Shown one piece after another: positions 24,980 through 33,109 of a stretch of 64,000 nt of DNA. Below the pieces are notes generated by a model that saw only the letters and a list, made by a program, of their open reading frames with translations, was not told the origin of the DNA and did not search any database. Origin of the DNA: Parafannyhessea umbonata (GTDB lineage: Bacteria; Actinomycetota; Coriobacteriia; Coriobacteriales; Atopobiaceae); assembly GCF_012844235.1 (NCBI RefSeq), contig NZ_JABAGR010000002.1, positions 1 to 64,000 on the forward strand, written 5' to 3'. A program made the translations under genes and the position numbers. Every line of letters begins with the position of its first letter. Within the stretch, counting starts at the first letter, position 1.

Positions 24980-25767
24980 TGGCCACGTCTTCGGACAACG
25001 GTGCGCCAGCGCTGGAGGCGCGCCACCTGACGCTGAGCTGGGACGAGGGCGAGCACGTGGTGGCGCGCGACGTCTGCCTTGCGGTGGGCGCCGGCGAGGT
25101 GGTCTGCCTGGTGGGCCGCTCCGGCTGCGGCAAGACCACGATCCTGCACGCGCTTTCCGGCCTCACCCAGCCGCTGGAGGGGCGCGTCCTTCTGCACGGC
25201 GAGGACGTGACCGGCCGCCCGGGCCGCGTGAGCTACATGCTGCAGAAGGACCTGCTGCTGCCAAGCAAGCGGATCCTGGACAACGTGTGCCTGCCGCTGG
25301 TGATCGCGGGCACGCCGGTGCATGAGGCCCGCGCGAAGGCGGAGCCGCTGTTCGAGCGCTTTGGCCTCTCTGGCACGGAGCGCATGTGGCCGAGCGAGCT
25401 TTCCGGTGGCATGCGCCAGCGCGCGGCGTTCCTTCGCACGTACCTGATGGGAAACGACGTGACGCTTCTAGACGAGCCGTTCAGCGCGCTGGACGCCCTG
25501 ACGCGCGCGGACATGCGCAGCTGGTACTGCGGCATGTCGCGCGAGCTGGGCATGGCGTCGCTTGCGATCACGCACGACGTGGACGAGGCCGCGACCATGG
25601 CGGACCGCATCTACGTGCTGCGCGGCGACCCGCGCTCCGGCGTGCCGAGCGCCATCGCGGCGGAGGTCGCGGTGCCGCGGCCCGCGGGCAACGTCTCTGC
25701 CGCGGAGTTCGCCCTCACCCCGGCGTTTCTGGACTGCAAGCGAGAAGTGCTCTCGCTCCTGGGCTGA
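24979..25767 (+). CDS. Thiamine-precursor ABC transporter ATPase
   Basis: This ABC ATPase of 262 residues has Walker A GRSGCGKTT, the Q-loop region SYMLQKDLLLPS, signature LSGGMRQRAAF, Walker B VTLLDEPFSALD and the switch His in ITHDVDEA. This is the pattern of nitrate/sulfonate/pyrimidine-type importers (SsuB/ThiZ). The start is GTG 24979 overlapping the previous stop by one base, so translation is coupled. It ends the operon; a hairpin follows at 25835. Confidence 0.9.
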   Translation: MATSSDNGAPALEARHLTLSWDEGEHVVARDVCLAVGAGEVVCLVGRSGCGKTTILHALSGLTQPLEGRVLLHGEDVTGRPGRVSYMLQKDLLLPSKRILDNVCLPLVIAGTPVHEARAKAEPLFERFGLSGTERMWPSELSGGMRQRAAFLRTYLMGNDVTLLDEPFSALDALTRADMRSWYCGMSRELGMASLAITHDVDEAATMADRIYVLRGDPRSGVPSAIAAEVAVPRPAGNVSAAEFALTPAFLDCKREVLSLLG

Positions 25768-25834
25768 GGGTCACTCGGCCTTCAGATACGCTCAAGCGTT
25801 GTCGCACTCTTGGGCGCTTCAAGCCAGCATAAGC

Positions 25835-25870
25835 CGCGGGCGCTACCGTTGCCGTAACGCCCGCGTTCTT
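25835..25870 (+). terminator. Hairpin after the thiamine operon
   Basis: CGCGGGCG pairs with CGCCCGCG around a 15-nt loop, followed by TTCTT. It is a strong stem with a poor T-run, so it is only a probable terminator. Confidence 0.5.
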
Positions 25871-25900
25871 AGTGGGGGGGGCACCAAGAGGGGAGGGGCC

Positions 25901-26299
25901 ATGGGGCTCGCGAGGCAGGTGGGAAGGTTTGGCGTCGTGGGGGTTGCTGCCACGCTTCTGGACTACGCGGTGCTCATGGCGCTGTCGCAGCTGGCTGGCG
26001 TTCCCGTGCTGTACGCGTCTGCTGCAAGCTATGTGGTGTCGCTCGTGTTCAACTACGCGGCGTCAATGCGCTACGTGTTCACGCACCGGGAGGGAATGTC
26101 CCGTGGGCGGGAGTTTGCGCTGTTCGTGGTGCTCTCCGTCATCGGCCTGGGCATCAATCAGGTGGTGATGGCGGCGTGCACGGCCGCTCTGGGCGAGTCC
26201 GCTTTTGCGGTGACTGCGTCGAAGGCGGTTGCGACCGCCGTCGTGATGGTGTGGAACTTCGCGAGTCGCAAGAGGTGGCTGGACGCCCCCGCGCGGTAG
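25901..26299 (+). CDS. GtrA-like membrane protein
   Basis: This 132-residue protein has four hydrophobic helices and the GtrA layout: RQVGRFGVVGVAATLLDY at the start, FNYAASMRYVFTHRE after helix 2 and VMVWNFASRKRWLF-like NFASRKRWL at the end. GtrA proteins are thought to flip polyprenyl-linked sugars for glycan decoration. The start is ATG 25901 after GGGGAGGGG. It is a lone gene convergent with the LTA-synthase-like gene at 26508. Confidence 0.88.
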   Translation: MGLARQVGRFGVVGVAATLLDYAVLMALSQLAGVPVLYASAASYVVSLVFNYAASMRYVFTHREGMSRGREFALFVVLSVIGLGINQVVMAACTAALGESAFAVTASKAVATAVVMVWNFASRKRWLDAPAR

Positions 26300-26358
26300 A
26301 GCGAGGGCGTGGAGGGCTGGATGCAGGCGGCCGCCGAGAAAAGCGGCTGCACAAAGAT

Positions 26359-26390
26359 GCACCCCGCATGCCATGTGGCGTGCGGGGTGC
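26359..26390. terminator. Perfect-stem hairpin between convergent genes
   Basis: GCACCCCGCATGCC pairs with GGCGTGCGGGGTGC (one T-G wobble) around a 4-nt loop. It lies between gtrA and the convergent gene at 26508. No T-run is present on either side, so bidirectional termination is likely but not certain. Confidence 0.5.
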
Positions 26391-26507
26391 GTGAATGCGG
26401 GGTGTGCTGCGTGTCGTGCACGAGAGCGCGAGGCGCGCGAGGCGTGTGGGGCGTGCGGGGTGCCCCGGTGCCGGGCGTGTGTCCGCACCGGGCCCGCGCT
26501 CTTCTCG

Positions 26508-28973
26508 CTAGTGCTTGACCTTGGAGCCAAACTCCAGGTACTGCACCATGTCGAGGTTGCGGTAGGCCTTCGTCGCCGCGGAGTCGCCGCTGATGGACGG
26601 GTCCGTGAGCTCGGTGGAGGACTCGCGCCACGTGCCGTTGGTGTCGGAGTAGCCCATCAGGGTGAGGAACGGCATCTTGAGCATGGTCTGGAGGTTCGCC
26701 TTCTGGTGGTTGCTCAGCGGCGCGCCGATGAGCTCCATCATGTAGCTGCTGAGGTAGCCGATGCTCATCTCCTTGTTGGTGCTCTTTGCGGGCGTGCCGG
26801 CCACGTCGTAGTTTGCCCAGATGAAGTACTGCGTCTTGAAGGCGCGCAGCTGGTGCGCGAGCGAGCTCTTGTCCTCGTTGGGGTACACGGAGTCGTTGAG
26901 GTAGTTGGAGCTGATGTTGGGCTGGTGGTCGCCGTAGAACACGAGCACCACGGGCTTGTTCAGCTGGCGCAGGGCCTGGATGAACACCTTCAGGTCCTCG
27001 TCGGACGCCTTGATGCACGAGACGTACTCGTTGAACTCCGCGTTTTCGTACGCGCTCACGTTCTTGAGCTGGTAGTTGGTAAGGCGGTCCGCCGGGATGT
27101 TGTTCTTGTCGTAGCCCGTGTGGTTCTGCATGGTGATGTCCGCGATGAACATGGGCTTGTCGGAGTTCTGGATCAGCTCCAGGATCTTCTGGTACGTGGC
27201 GAGGTCGGTCACGCCGTTGTGGAACACGGGCGCGCCCTGGAAGTCGTTGATGTCCAGGAACTGGTCGAAGCCCAGCTGCGGGTACACCTTGTCGCGGTTC
27301 CAGTTGGACGCGATGTTGGGGTGGATGGCGGCCGTGCCGTAGCCGATGCTCTTGAACTGCTTGGCCAGGCTGTTGACCTTGGAGAAGTTGTACAGGTTGT
27401 ACGGGTACTTGCCCGTGCCCACGTACGCCATGGAGTTGCCTGTGAGGAACTCGAACTCTGAGTTGCACGTGCCTCCGCCCACGACGGAGACGTTCAGCAC
27501 GCCGCGCGAGAGGGTGTCGCTCATGGAGTTGAAGTACTCCGGTCCGGTGTAGCCGGTGTATGCGATGTCGTAGAACTTGGAGAGGTCCGAGAACGTCTCG
27601 TTCTGCACGAAGATGACGCTGGGCTTTACCTGGTCAAACTGCGCTTTCGCGCGCGCGTACGTCTTTGCGGAGTCGGAGGAGTCGTACTGCTTGGCGAGCT
27701 TCTTCTCGATCGTCTTGGCCTTCTGCTGCGAGTAGCCGCGCGGCACCTCGATGGGCATGCCGTACCACATGCTGAAGAAGCTGGTGAGGAAGCCGTGGTC
27801 GGAGTACGCCACGACCGGCTGCCAGAACTTCGTGCCCAAGAACTGCGTCCACGCGTACGCGGCGTGGGTGGTGCCCCACGCGCCAAAGGCGCAGGCGCAG
27901 GCGAGAAGGACGTTCAGAACGACGCCGAGGACCCTGTGCCCGGTGCGGCGCGAGGGCGCGGTCGCGGTGGAGGGGGCCGCGTCCTTCTCGCCCGTGGCGG
28001 AGGGGTCGGTGGGTGCGGCAGCGGCTGCCTCGCTGGCATCGGCGGGGGAGTCCAGGCCGACGGCGGAGCGCCTCACGACGGGGCTGATGCGCTGGAGCGC
28101 GAGGAAGCACAGGTCGAGGGCGATGGCGCCTAGAAGCACCGTGCCACCGAAGTCGAACTTGAGGCCGTCGGACACGGCCGCCGCGGTGCCGAGCGCGTAG
28201 ATGTCACCGGCCTGGATGACGGAGCCCTTGAGCACCACGACGAAGTACTCCACGATGCCGAGGACGTACAGCGCGACGGCCACGGCGATGGCGCCCCAGC
28301 TGCGACGCTGGAACAGGAAGTACATCGCGCCCATGGCAAGAAGGACCATGGCCCAGTCGATCAGGCGGCTGAGGAAGTTCATCCACACCAGGTTGACGTG
28401 CCAGCAGATCTCGAGCGAGACGAACGCGAAGAGGGCGGCGACGGCCAGACGCACGAGGTCGGTCTTCGCCCACGGCGCGAACGTGCCGTGCAGCCAGGCG
28501 CGTGCGGCGGACGGCTTGCCGTCGGAGGCCTCGCGCGCGGAGAGGCGCTCGTCGCGGCGCGCCTTGCGGGCGGCGTGTGCCTTGCGGATGCGGGCGGCGG
28601 GCGCGCTCAGGAAGCGCGGTGCGCGCATCTTGCGCGGGCGGGAGTCCCACGGCGCGTACGCACTCACGAAGTCGCGCGCGGTGCGTAAGAACGTCTTGCC
28701 GTTCTCGCGGTGGAGCGTCGCCATGGCGCAGATGATGGTGGCCGCGGCAAGCAGAAACGGCGCGAGCGGGCTGCCCTTGTAGTAGTCCATCAGGCACAGC
28801 ACGCCAAACGCGACGGGAATGATGGCGAACGAGAGGCACCACGCGTACGTGCGGGCGGACAGCCTCTTGTAGCCCTCGGTCTTGCTCAGGCGGTGCCAGC
28901 GCACGCAAAGCCAGACCACCACCGCGGCTGTCGCGAACGCCACGGCGGCAAACAGGATGTTCAGTGCAGACAT
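26508..28973 (-). CDS. LTA synthase family phosphoglycerol transferase (paralogue 1)
   Basis: This 821-residue membrane sulfatase-fold protein resembles LtaS and MdoB. About seven N-terminal helices are interrupted by a cytoplasmic basic linker and a second Ala/Pro-rich linker. The extracellular domain starts near SVIFVQNETFSDLSKF (the metal Glu lies in NETF). The catalytic nucleophile is Thr502 in GGGTCNSEFEFLTG. HPNIASNWNR, ITMQNHTGYD and FYGDHQPNI supply the remaining metal and substrate residues. Such enzymes transfer glycerol-phosphate from phosphatidylglycerol to surface polymers or glycolipids. The start is ATG 28973. A close paralogue lies at 33110. Which polymer each builds is unknown. 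Confidence 0.88.
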   Translation of the reverse strand: MSALNILFAAVAFATAAVVVWLCVRWHRLSKTEGYKRLSARTYAWCLSFAIIPVAFGVLCLMDYYKGSPLAPFLLAAATIICAMATLHRENGKTFLRTARDFVSAYAPWDSRPRKMRAPRFLSAPAARIRKAHAARKARRDERLSAREASDGKPSAARAWLHGTFAPWAKTDLVRLAVAALFAFVSLEICWHVNLVWMNFLSRLIDWAMVLLAMGAMYFLFQRRSWGAIAVAVALYVLGIVEYFVVVLKGSVIQAGDIYALGTAAAVSDGLKFDFGGTVLLGAIALDLCFLALQRISPVVRRSAVGLDSPADASEAAAAAPTDPSATGEKDAAPSTATAPSRRTGHRVLGVVLNVLLACACAFGAWGTTHAAYAWTQFLGTKFWQPVVAYSDHGFLTSFFSMWYGMPIEVPRGYSQQKAKTIEKKLAKQYDSSDSAKTYARAKAQFDQVKPSVIFVQNETFSDLSKFYDIAYTGYTGPEYFNSMSDTLSRGVLNVSVVGGGTCNSEFEFLTGNSMAYVGTGKYPYNLYNFSKVNSLAKQFKSIGYGTAAIHPNIASNWNRDKVYPQLGFDQFLDINDFQGAPVFHNGVTDLATYQKILELIQNSDKPMFIADITMQNHTGYDKNNIPADRLTNYQLKNVSAYENAEFNEYVSCIKASDEDLKVFIQALRQLNKPVVLVFYGDHQPNISSNYLNDSVYPNEDKSSLAHQLRAFKTQYFIWANYDVAGTPAKSTNKEMSIGYLSSYMMELIGAPLSNHQKANLQTMLKMPFLTLMGYSDTNGTWRESSTELTDPSISGDSAATKAYRNLDMVQYLEFGSKVKH

Positions 28974-29131
28974 AATTCTCCGTAGACGTCAAGTAAACAG
29001 ATAGGCCCGAGTATAGGTGGGCAGCGTGTGGCGAATGTGCGCCTAGCAGGATAAACAGACAATTGATAGGAAACTTGACGGGTGGGCGCCCGCGGGCGGC
29101 CAGGGTCGCGCCCCGGCCGCCCGGCCGGGCC

Positions 29132-30544
29132 CTACCTGAGGCCCAGGAACGCCTTGTAGCCGCGGTAGGCCTCGTACACGTCGGCCTTGCTCGTGGCCTC
29201 CCAGGGCGCGTGCATGCTCAGCACCGGCACGCCGCAGTCGATCACGTCCATGCCGTACTTGGCCAGGATGTAGGCGATCGTGCCGCCACCGCCCGCGTCC
29301 ACCTTGCCGAGCTCCGCCGTCTGGAAGTGCACGCCGGCATCGTCCATGCAGCGGCGGATGAGCGCGACGTACTCCGCGTCCGCGTCGTTGGAGCCAGACT
29401 TGCCGCGGCTGCCGGTGTACTTGTTGAAGGTGAGGCCGTGTCCCAGGTAGCAGGAGTTCTTCGGCTCGAACACTGACGCGTAGCTCGGGTCATACGCGGC
29501 GCTCACGTCGGAGCTCAGCATGCGCGACCTGCGCAGGCAGCGCCTAAGCGCAAGCGGGCCGCGCTCGCCGGCAAGCTCCAGGACCTCGGCCATGGCGTCC
29601 TCGAAGAAGCGGCTGGTCATGCCCGTCGCGCCGACGGACCCGATCTCCTCCTTGTCAACCAGGATTGTGACGGCGGTGCGCTCCGGCGCCTCGCACTCGA
29701 GCTGCGCAACGAGGCTGGGGTAGGCGCACGAGCTGTCGTCCTGCCCGTAGCCCAGGATGAGCGAGCGGTCGAGGCCAAGGTCGCGCGCCGGGCCCGCCGG
29801 CACGACCTCGAGCTCGGCGGAGAGGAGGTCCTCCTCGTCGATACCCAGCTCGCGGGCGAGAAGTTCGAGCACCGCGGCCTTGACGGCAGACTTCGCGGCG
29901 CCTCCCTCGCCCTTCTCGCCCGCGTCGCCCTCGACCTTCACGGGGCGGTTGCCGACGATCACGTCCAGCAGCTCGCCCTCGATCACGTCGGACGCCGTCT
30001 TGGAGAGCTGGTCCTTCGACAGGTGGATGAGCAGGTCGGACACGCAGAACACCGGGTCGTCCGCGGACTCGCCCACGCACACGCTCACCGTGGAGCCGTC
30101 CTTCTTGCACACGACGCCGTGGATGGCGAGGGGGATGGCCACCCACTGGTACTTCTTGATGCCACCGTAGTAGTGGGTGTCGAGCGTGACGAGCTCGTTC
30201 TTCTCGTCCAGCGGGTTCTGCTTCACGTCCAGGCGCGGCGAGTCGATGTGGGCGCCCAGGATGTTGAGGCCGCTCTCCAGAGGCTCGGTGCCAAGATGCA
30301 CCAGGAGCACGCCCTTGCCGTGGTTCGAGGCGTACACCTTGTCGCCGGGCCTGAGGGCGACGCCCTGGGCCACGAGCTCCCCGAGGTCGCGGTAGCCGGC
30401 GGCGCGGGCCTGCTCGATGGAGGCGGCGCACACCTCGCGCTCTATCTTGTTGTCAGATATGAAGCGCTTGTAGCCCTCGCACACGCGGTCGAGGTCTTGC
30501 AGCTGCTTCTCCGTGTAGTCGAGCCAGGCGTTCGGTCGTTCCAT
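29132..30544 (-). CDS. M18 family aminopeptidase
   Basis: This is a zinc aminopeptidase of the M18 (aspartyl aminopeptidase-like) family, about 470 residues. Metal-site motifs are readable: NILGAHIDSPRLDVK (His and Asp), VDKEEIGSVGATG (Glu pair), SSDVSAAYDP (Asp) and the C-terminal SMHAPWEATSKAD (His). The start is ATG 30544 behind GGAAGGGAA; an in-frame ATG at 30559 lies within that site. An insert around GDAGEKGEGGAAK is a variable linker and hosts a GGGCGAGAAG motif. The gene appears monocistronic, with an AT-rich TATA-like patch at 30620-30640 as probable promoter. Cytoplasmic peptide breakdown is the expected role. Confidence 0.93.
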   Translation of the reverse strand: MERPNAWLDYTEKQLQDLDRVCEGYKRFISDNKIEREVCAASIEQARAAGYRDLGELVAQGVALRPGDKVYASNHGKGVLLVHLGTEPLESGLNILGAHIDSPRLDVKQNPLDEKNELVTLDTHYYGGIKKYQWVAIPLAIHGVVCKKDGSTVSVCVGESADDPVFCVSDLLIHLSKDQLSKTASDVIEGELLDVIVGNRPVKVEGDAGEKGEGGAAKSAVKAAVLELLARELGIDEEDLLSAELEVVPAGPARDLGLDRSLILGYGQDDSSCAYPSLVAQLECEAPERTAVTILVDKEEIGSVGATGMTSRFFEDAMAEVLELAGERGPLALRRCLRRSRMLSSDVSAAYDPSYASVFEPKNSCYLGHGLTFNKYTGSRGKSGSNDADAEYVALIRRCMDDAGVHFQTAELGKVDAGGGGTIAYILAKYGMDVIDCGVPVLSMHAPWEATSKADVYEAYRGYKAFLGLR

Positions 30545-30677
30545 GTGGTTCCCTTCCATACGTCGGGCGCCCCCTCGGGCGCCCGATGCCGGCGGCTGCC
30601 CATGCGTGCCGTCGGTCGCTTATATATATTTAACTATATCGAAAGTGCGGCCGGCCGGCTGGCCTTTGGTCGCGTCG

Positions 30678-31811
30678 CTAGTTTCCGCTCGTGGTCGTCG
30701 TGGCGCCGCTTGTGCCGGACGTTCCGGACGTGGTGGTGCCGGACGTGCCCTTGGAGTCCGTCGTTCCCGTGTTGGAGTCTCCCGTTGTGCCGGAGTCGCC
30801 ACTCGTTCCGGAGTTGCCCGAGGTGCCGTCGCTCGTGCCGGTGCCGGAGTCGCCCGTGCCAGAATTGGAGGTGCCATTGGCGTTGTCACCCGAGGTGCCG
30901 CTCGTGCCGGAGGAGTCCTTCGAGCCGGAGGTGCCACCCGTGGTGGTGCCGGAGGAGTCCTTCGAGCCGGACGTGGTGCCGGACGATTTGCCGTCCTGCT
31001 CTGCGCCGTCCGCCGTGCCCTTCGTCTGCTGCGACTGCGTGTCCTTGTCCTTCTTGGCGTCTGCGTCCTGCGACTGCTGGTCGTCCTGGCCCTGGCTGCT
31101 CGTCGCCACGATGGGCTCCGTGCTGCCGATGCCCTGGCCCGCGGTCGCGAGGTTCACGATGAGCGCGTACACCAGGACCGCGGCGACGGCCGCGACCACC
31201 ATCACGATGGCCATGCGCTTGCGCATGAGGGCGCCCTTGCGGCTCTGCGCCGCGTCGCGCACGCTCTGGGGCGCGATGGGCGTGCCGGAGTCCGCGACGC
31301 CGGCCTCGCTCGCGGCGTCATCCAGGCTCACGGGCGTCGCCCACGCCTGCGTGGTGCCGGAGCTCGCGCGCAGGTCGCGCGTGACGCCGTATGCGTCGTC
31401 CGTCGCGGGTTCCTGGTCCGAAAGGTCCTTCAGCTTCTGCGCGGACGCGCTGAGCATGCCCTTGTACACCTGCGACGCGATGGTGGTCGCCGCCGCGGCG
31501 ACGCCCACGCCGATGATGGAGCCCGCGAGTCCGATCTTGGACTGCAGCGCAAACGACGTGACCGCCGCGAGCGCGCTCGCGATCACGGCCGACCCCGAGA
31601 ACTCGCTCAGGACGCCCTTCTTCTGCGGCTCGCCCGCGTCTGGCTGCGCCTGGCCCTGCTGCGCCTGGCCCTGCCCGTACGGCTGGTACCGCTGCGTGCC
31701 TTGGCCCTGCGTTACGCCCTGGGGCTGCTGGTAGCGCTGCGTCCCAAAGACGGAGGTCCTGCCCTGGGACATGGTCTGGTCGACCTGTCGACCCTGCTGA
31801 TCGAATGCCAC
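30678..31811 (-). CDS. Membrane protein with Ser/Gly/Thr-rich repeat tail
   Basis: I do not recognise this 377-residue protein. Residues 1-65 are Gln/Gly-rich. Hydrophobic segments follow (AVIASALAAVTSFAL and AGSIIGVGVAAAATTIAS), then a linker, then a strong helix (MAIVMVVAAVAAVLVYALIV) preceded by RKRM. The last ~150 residues are a degenerate repeat of Gly-Thr-Ser-Gly and SGTSG units with Asp and Asn, probably an extracellular stalk. No anchor motif or enzymatic domain is visible. The repeat region (30680-31000) is also repetitive at DNA level and may vary in length between strains. The protein is not similar to either neighbour. Confidence 0.7.
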   Translation of the reverse strand: MAFDQQGRQVDQTMSQGRTSVFGTQRYQQPQGVTQGQGTQRYQPYGQGQAQQGQAQPDAGEPQKKGVLSEFSGSAVIASALAAVTSFALQSKIGLAGSIIGVGVAAAATTIASQVYKGMLSASAQKLKDLSDQEPATDDAYGVTRDLRASSGTTQAWATPVSLDDAASEAGVADSGTPIAPQSVRDAAQSRKGALMRKRMAIVMVVAAVAAVLVYALIVNLATAGQGIGSTEPIVATSSQGQDDQQSQDADAKKDKDTQSQQTKGTADGAEQDGKSSGTTSGSKDSSGTTTGGTSGSKDSSGTSGTSGDNANGTSNSGTGDSGTGTSDGTSGNSGTSGDSGTTGDSNTGTTDSKGTSGTTTSGTSGTSGATTTTSGN

Positions 31812-32003
31812 TTAGGAAGTCTCCTTCTTGTTGCCGACCGCGTTGCGTGGAGCGCGGGCGGGCTCGGCAACGGGTGCCCGCCTAGCTCTTGGATACCCGA
31901 CTATAGGCATCGCCCGCGCCGCGGGCCAAACTTCACGAAATGCATTCGAATTAGCGTCAACCGGGCGCGTCTACCACCAAAATCTGCATACGGTGCCATG
32001 CCC

Positions 32004-32071
32004 TGCGACACGGGGCCGTAATTTCGCTGTAATATGTCCTAAGTGGGAACGTCCATCACGTCATATGGAGG
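32004..32071 (+). promoter_or_regulatory. Candidate promoter and ribosome-binding site of fba
   Basis: TAATAT at 32030-32035 is a good -10; a weak -35 (GCGACA, 32005-32010) lies 19 bases upstream. ATGGAGG just before 32072 is the ribosome-binding site. Between 31812 and 32003 I see nothing else except a probable minus-strand promoter for the membrane protein at 31811. Confidence 0.4.
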
Positions 32072-32076
32072 TACAC

Positions 32077-32949
32077 ATGCTCGTCAACGCTGCACCCATG
32101 CTCAAGGCCGCAAAGGCCGGTCACTACGGAATCGCGGCATTCAACACCAACGACCTCGAGTGGACCCGCTCCATCCTCACCGCGGCGGAGGAGACCCAGT
32201 CCCCCGTCATCATCCAGTGCACCTCGGGCGCTGCCAAGTGGCAGAAGGGTTTCAAGGTCGTGTCCGACGTCGTGCACGACATGGTCGAGTCCATGAACAT
32301 TACCGTCCCCGTCGCCCTGCACCTTGACCATGGCTCCTACGAGGACTGCTTCAAGTGCATCGACGCCGGCTTCACCTCCATCATGTACGACGGCTCGCAC
32401 GAGCCCGAGTTCGAGACCAACATCGAGCGCACCAAGGAGCTCGTGAAGCTTGCCCACCAGAAGGGTCTCTCCATCGAGGCCGAGGTCGGCGGCATCGGCG
32501 GCACCGAGGACGGCGTCACGGCCGAGGGCGAGCTTGCCGACCCCGCGCAGTGCGAGGCCATCGCCAACCTGGGCGTCGACTTCCTGGCCTGCGGCATCGG
32601 CAACATCCACGGCCCGTACCCCGCGGACTGGAAGGGCCTGAACTTCGACCAGCTCGCCGCCATCCAGGAGAAGACCGGCGACCTGCCGCTCGTCCTGCAC
32701 GGTGGCTCCGGCATCCCCAAGGAGCAGGTGCTGAAGGCCGTCTCCCTGGGCGTCGCCAAGATCAACATCAACACCGAGCTCCAGCTCTCCTTCCACTCTG
32801 CGATGCGCAAGTACGTTGAGAGCGGCAAGGACCTCGAGGGCAAGAACTACGACCCGCGCAAGTTCCTGAAGCCGGGCTTCGACGCCATCGTCGAGACCGC
32901 CGAGGGCCTCATCAGGGACTTCGGCTCCGACGGCAAGGGCTGGGCATAG
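32077..32949 (+). CDS. Class II fructose-bisphosphate aldolase
   Basis: This Zn-dependent aldolase cleaves fructose-1,6-bisphosphate to dihydroxyacetone phosphate and glyceraldehyde-3-phosphate in glycolysis. It has 290 residues. Metal and active-site motifs include VALHLDHGSYED (Zn His and the catalytic Asp), GIGNIHGPYP and LVLHGGSGIP (Zn His), plus KININTELQ near the end. The start is ATG 32077, six bases after GGAGG. A-T-sparing, strongly biased codons suggest high expression. An intrinsic terminator follows at 33023. Confidence 0.97.
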   Translation: MLVNAAPMLKAAKAGHYGIAAFNTNDLEWTRSILTAAEETQSPVIIQCTSGAAKWQKGFKVVSDVVHDMVESMNITVPVALHLDHGSYEDCFKCIDAGFTSIMYDGSHEPEFETNIERTKELVKLAHQKGLSIEAEVGGIGGTEDGVTAEGELADPAQCEAIANLGVDFLACGIGNIHGPYPADWKGLNFDQLAAIQEKTGDLPLVLHGGSGIPKEQVLKAVSLGVAKININTELQLSFHSAMRKYVESGKDLEGKNYDPRKFLKPGFDAIVETAEGLIRDFGSDGKGWA

Positions 32950-33022
32950 CGCGGCTTCCGCCTCGCCGGGAGCGCGTTTGTAAAGAGTCTTTGCGTTCCT
33001 TAAGATTCCTTTACACTTCTAA

Positions 33023-33051
33023 GGGGTCAGTCTCCGGGCTGGCCCCTTTTT
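33023..33051 (+). terminator. Intrinsic terminator after fba
   Basis: GGGGTCAG pairs with CTGGCCCC around an 8-nt loop and is followed by TTTTT. Confidence 0.9.
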
Positions 33052-33109
33052 CGTCTGACTTGCCGCCTGGGCGATGCTGCCCGGGCGGTCCACGCGTTAG
33101 GAACCACCC

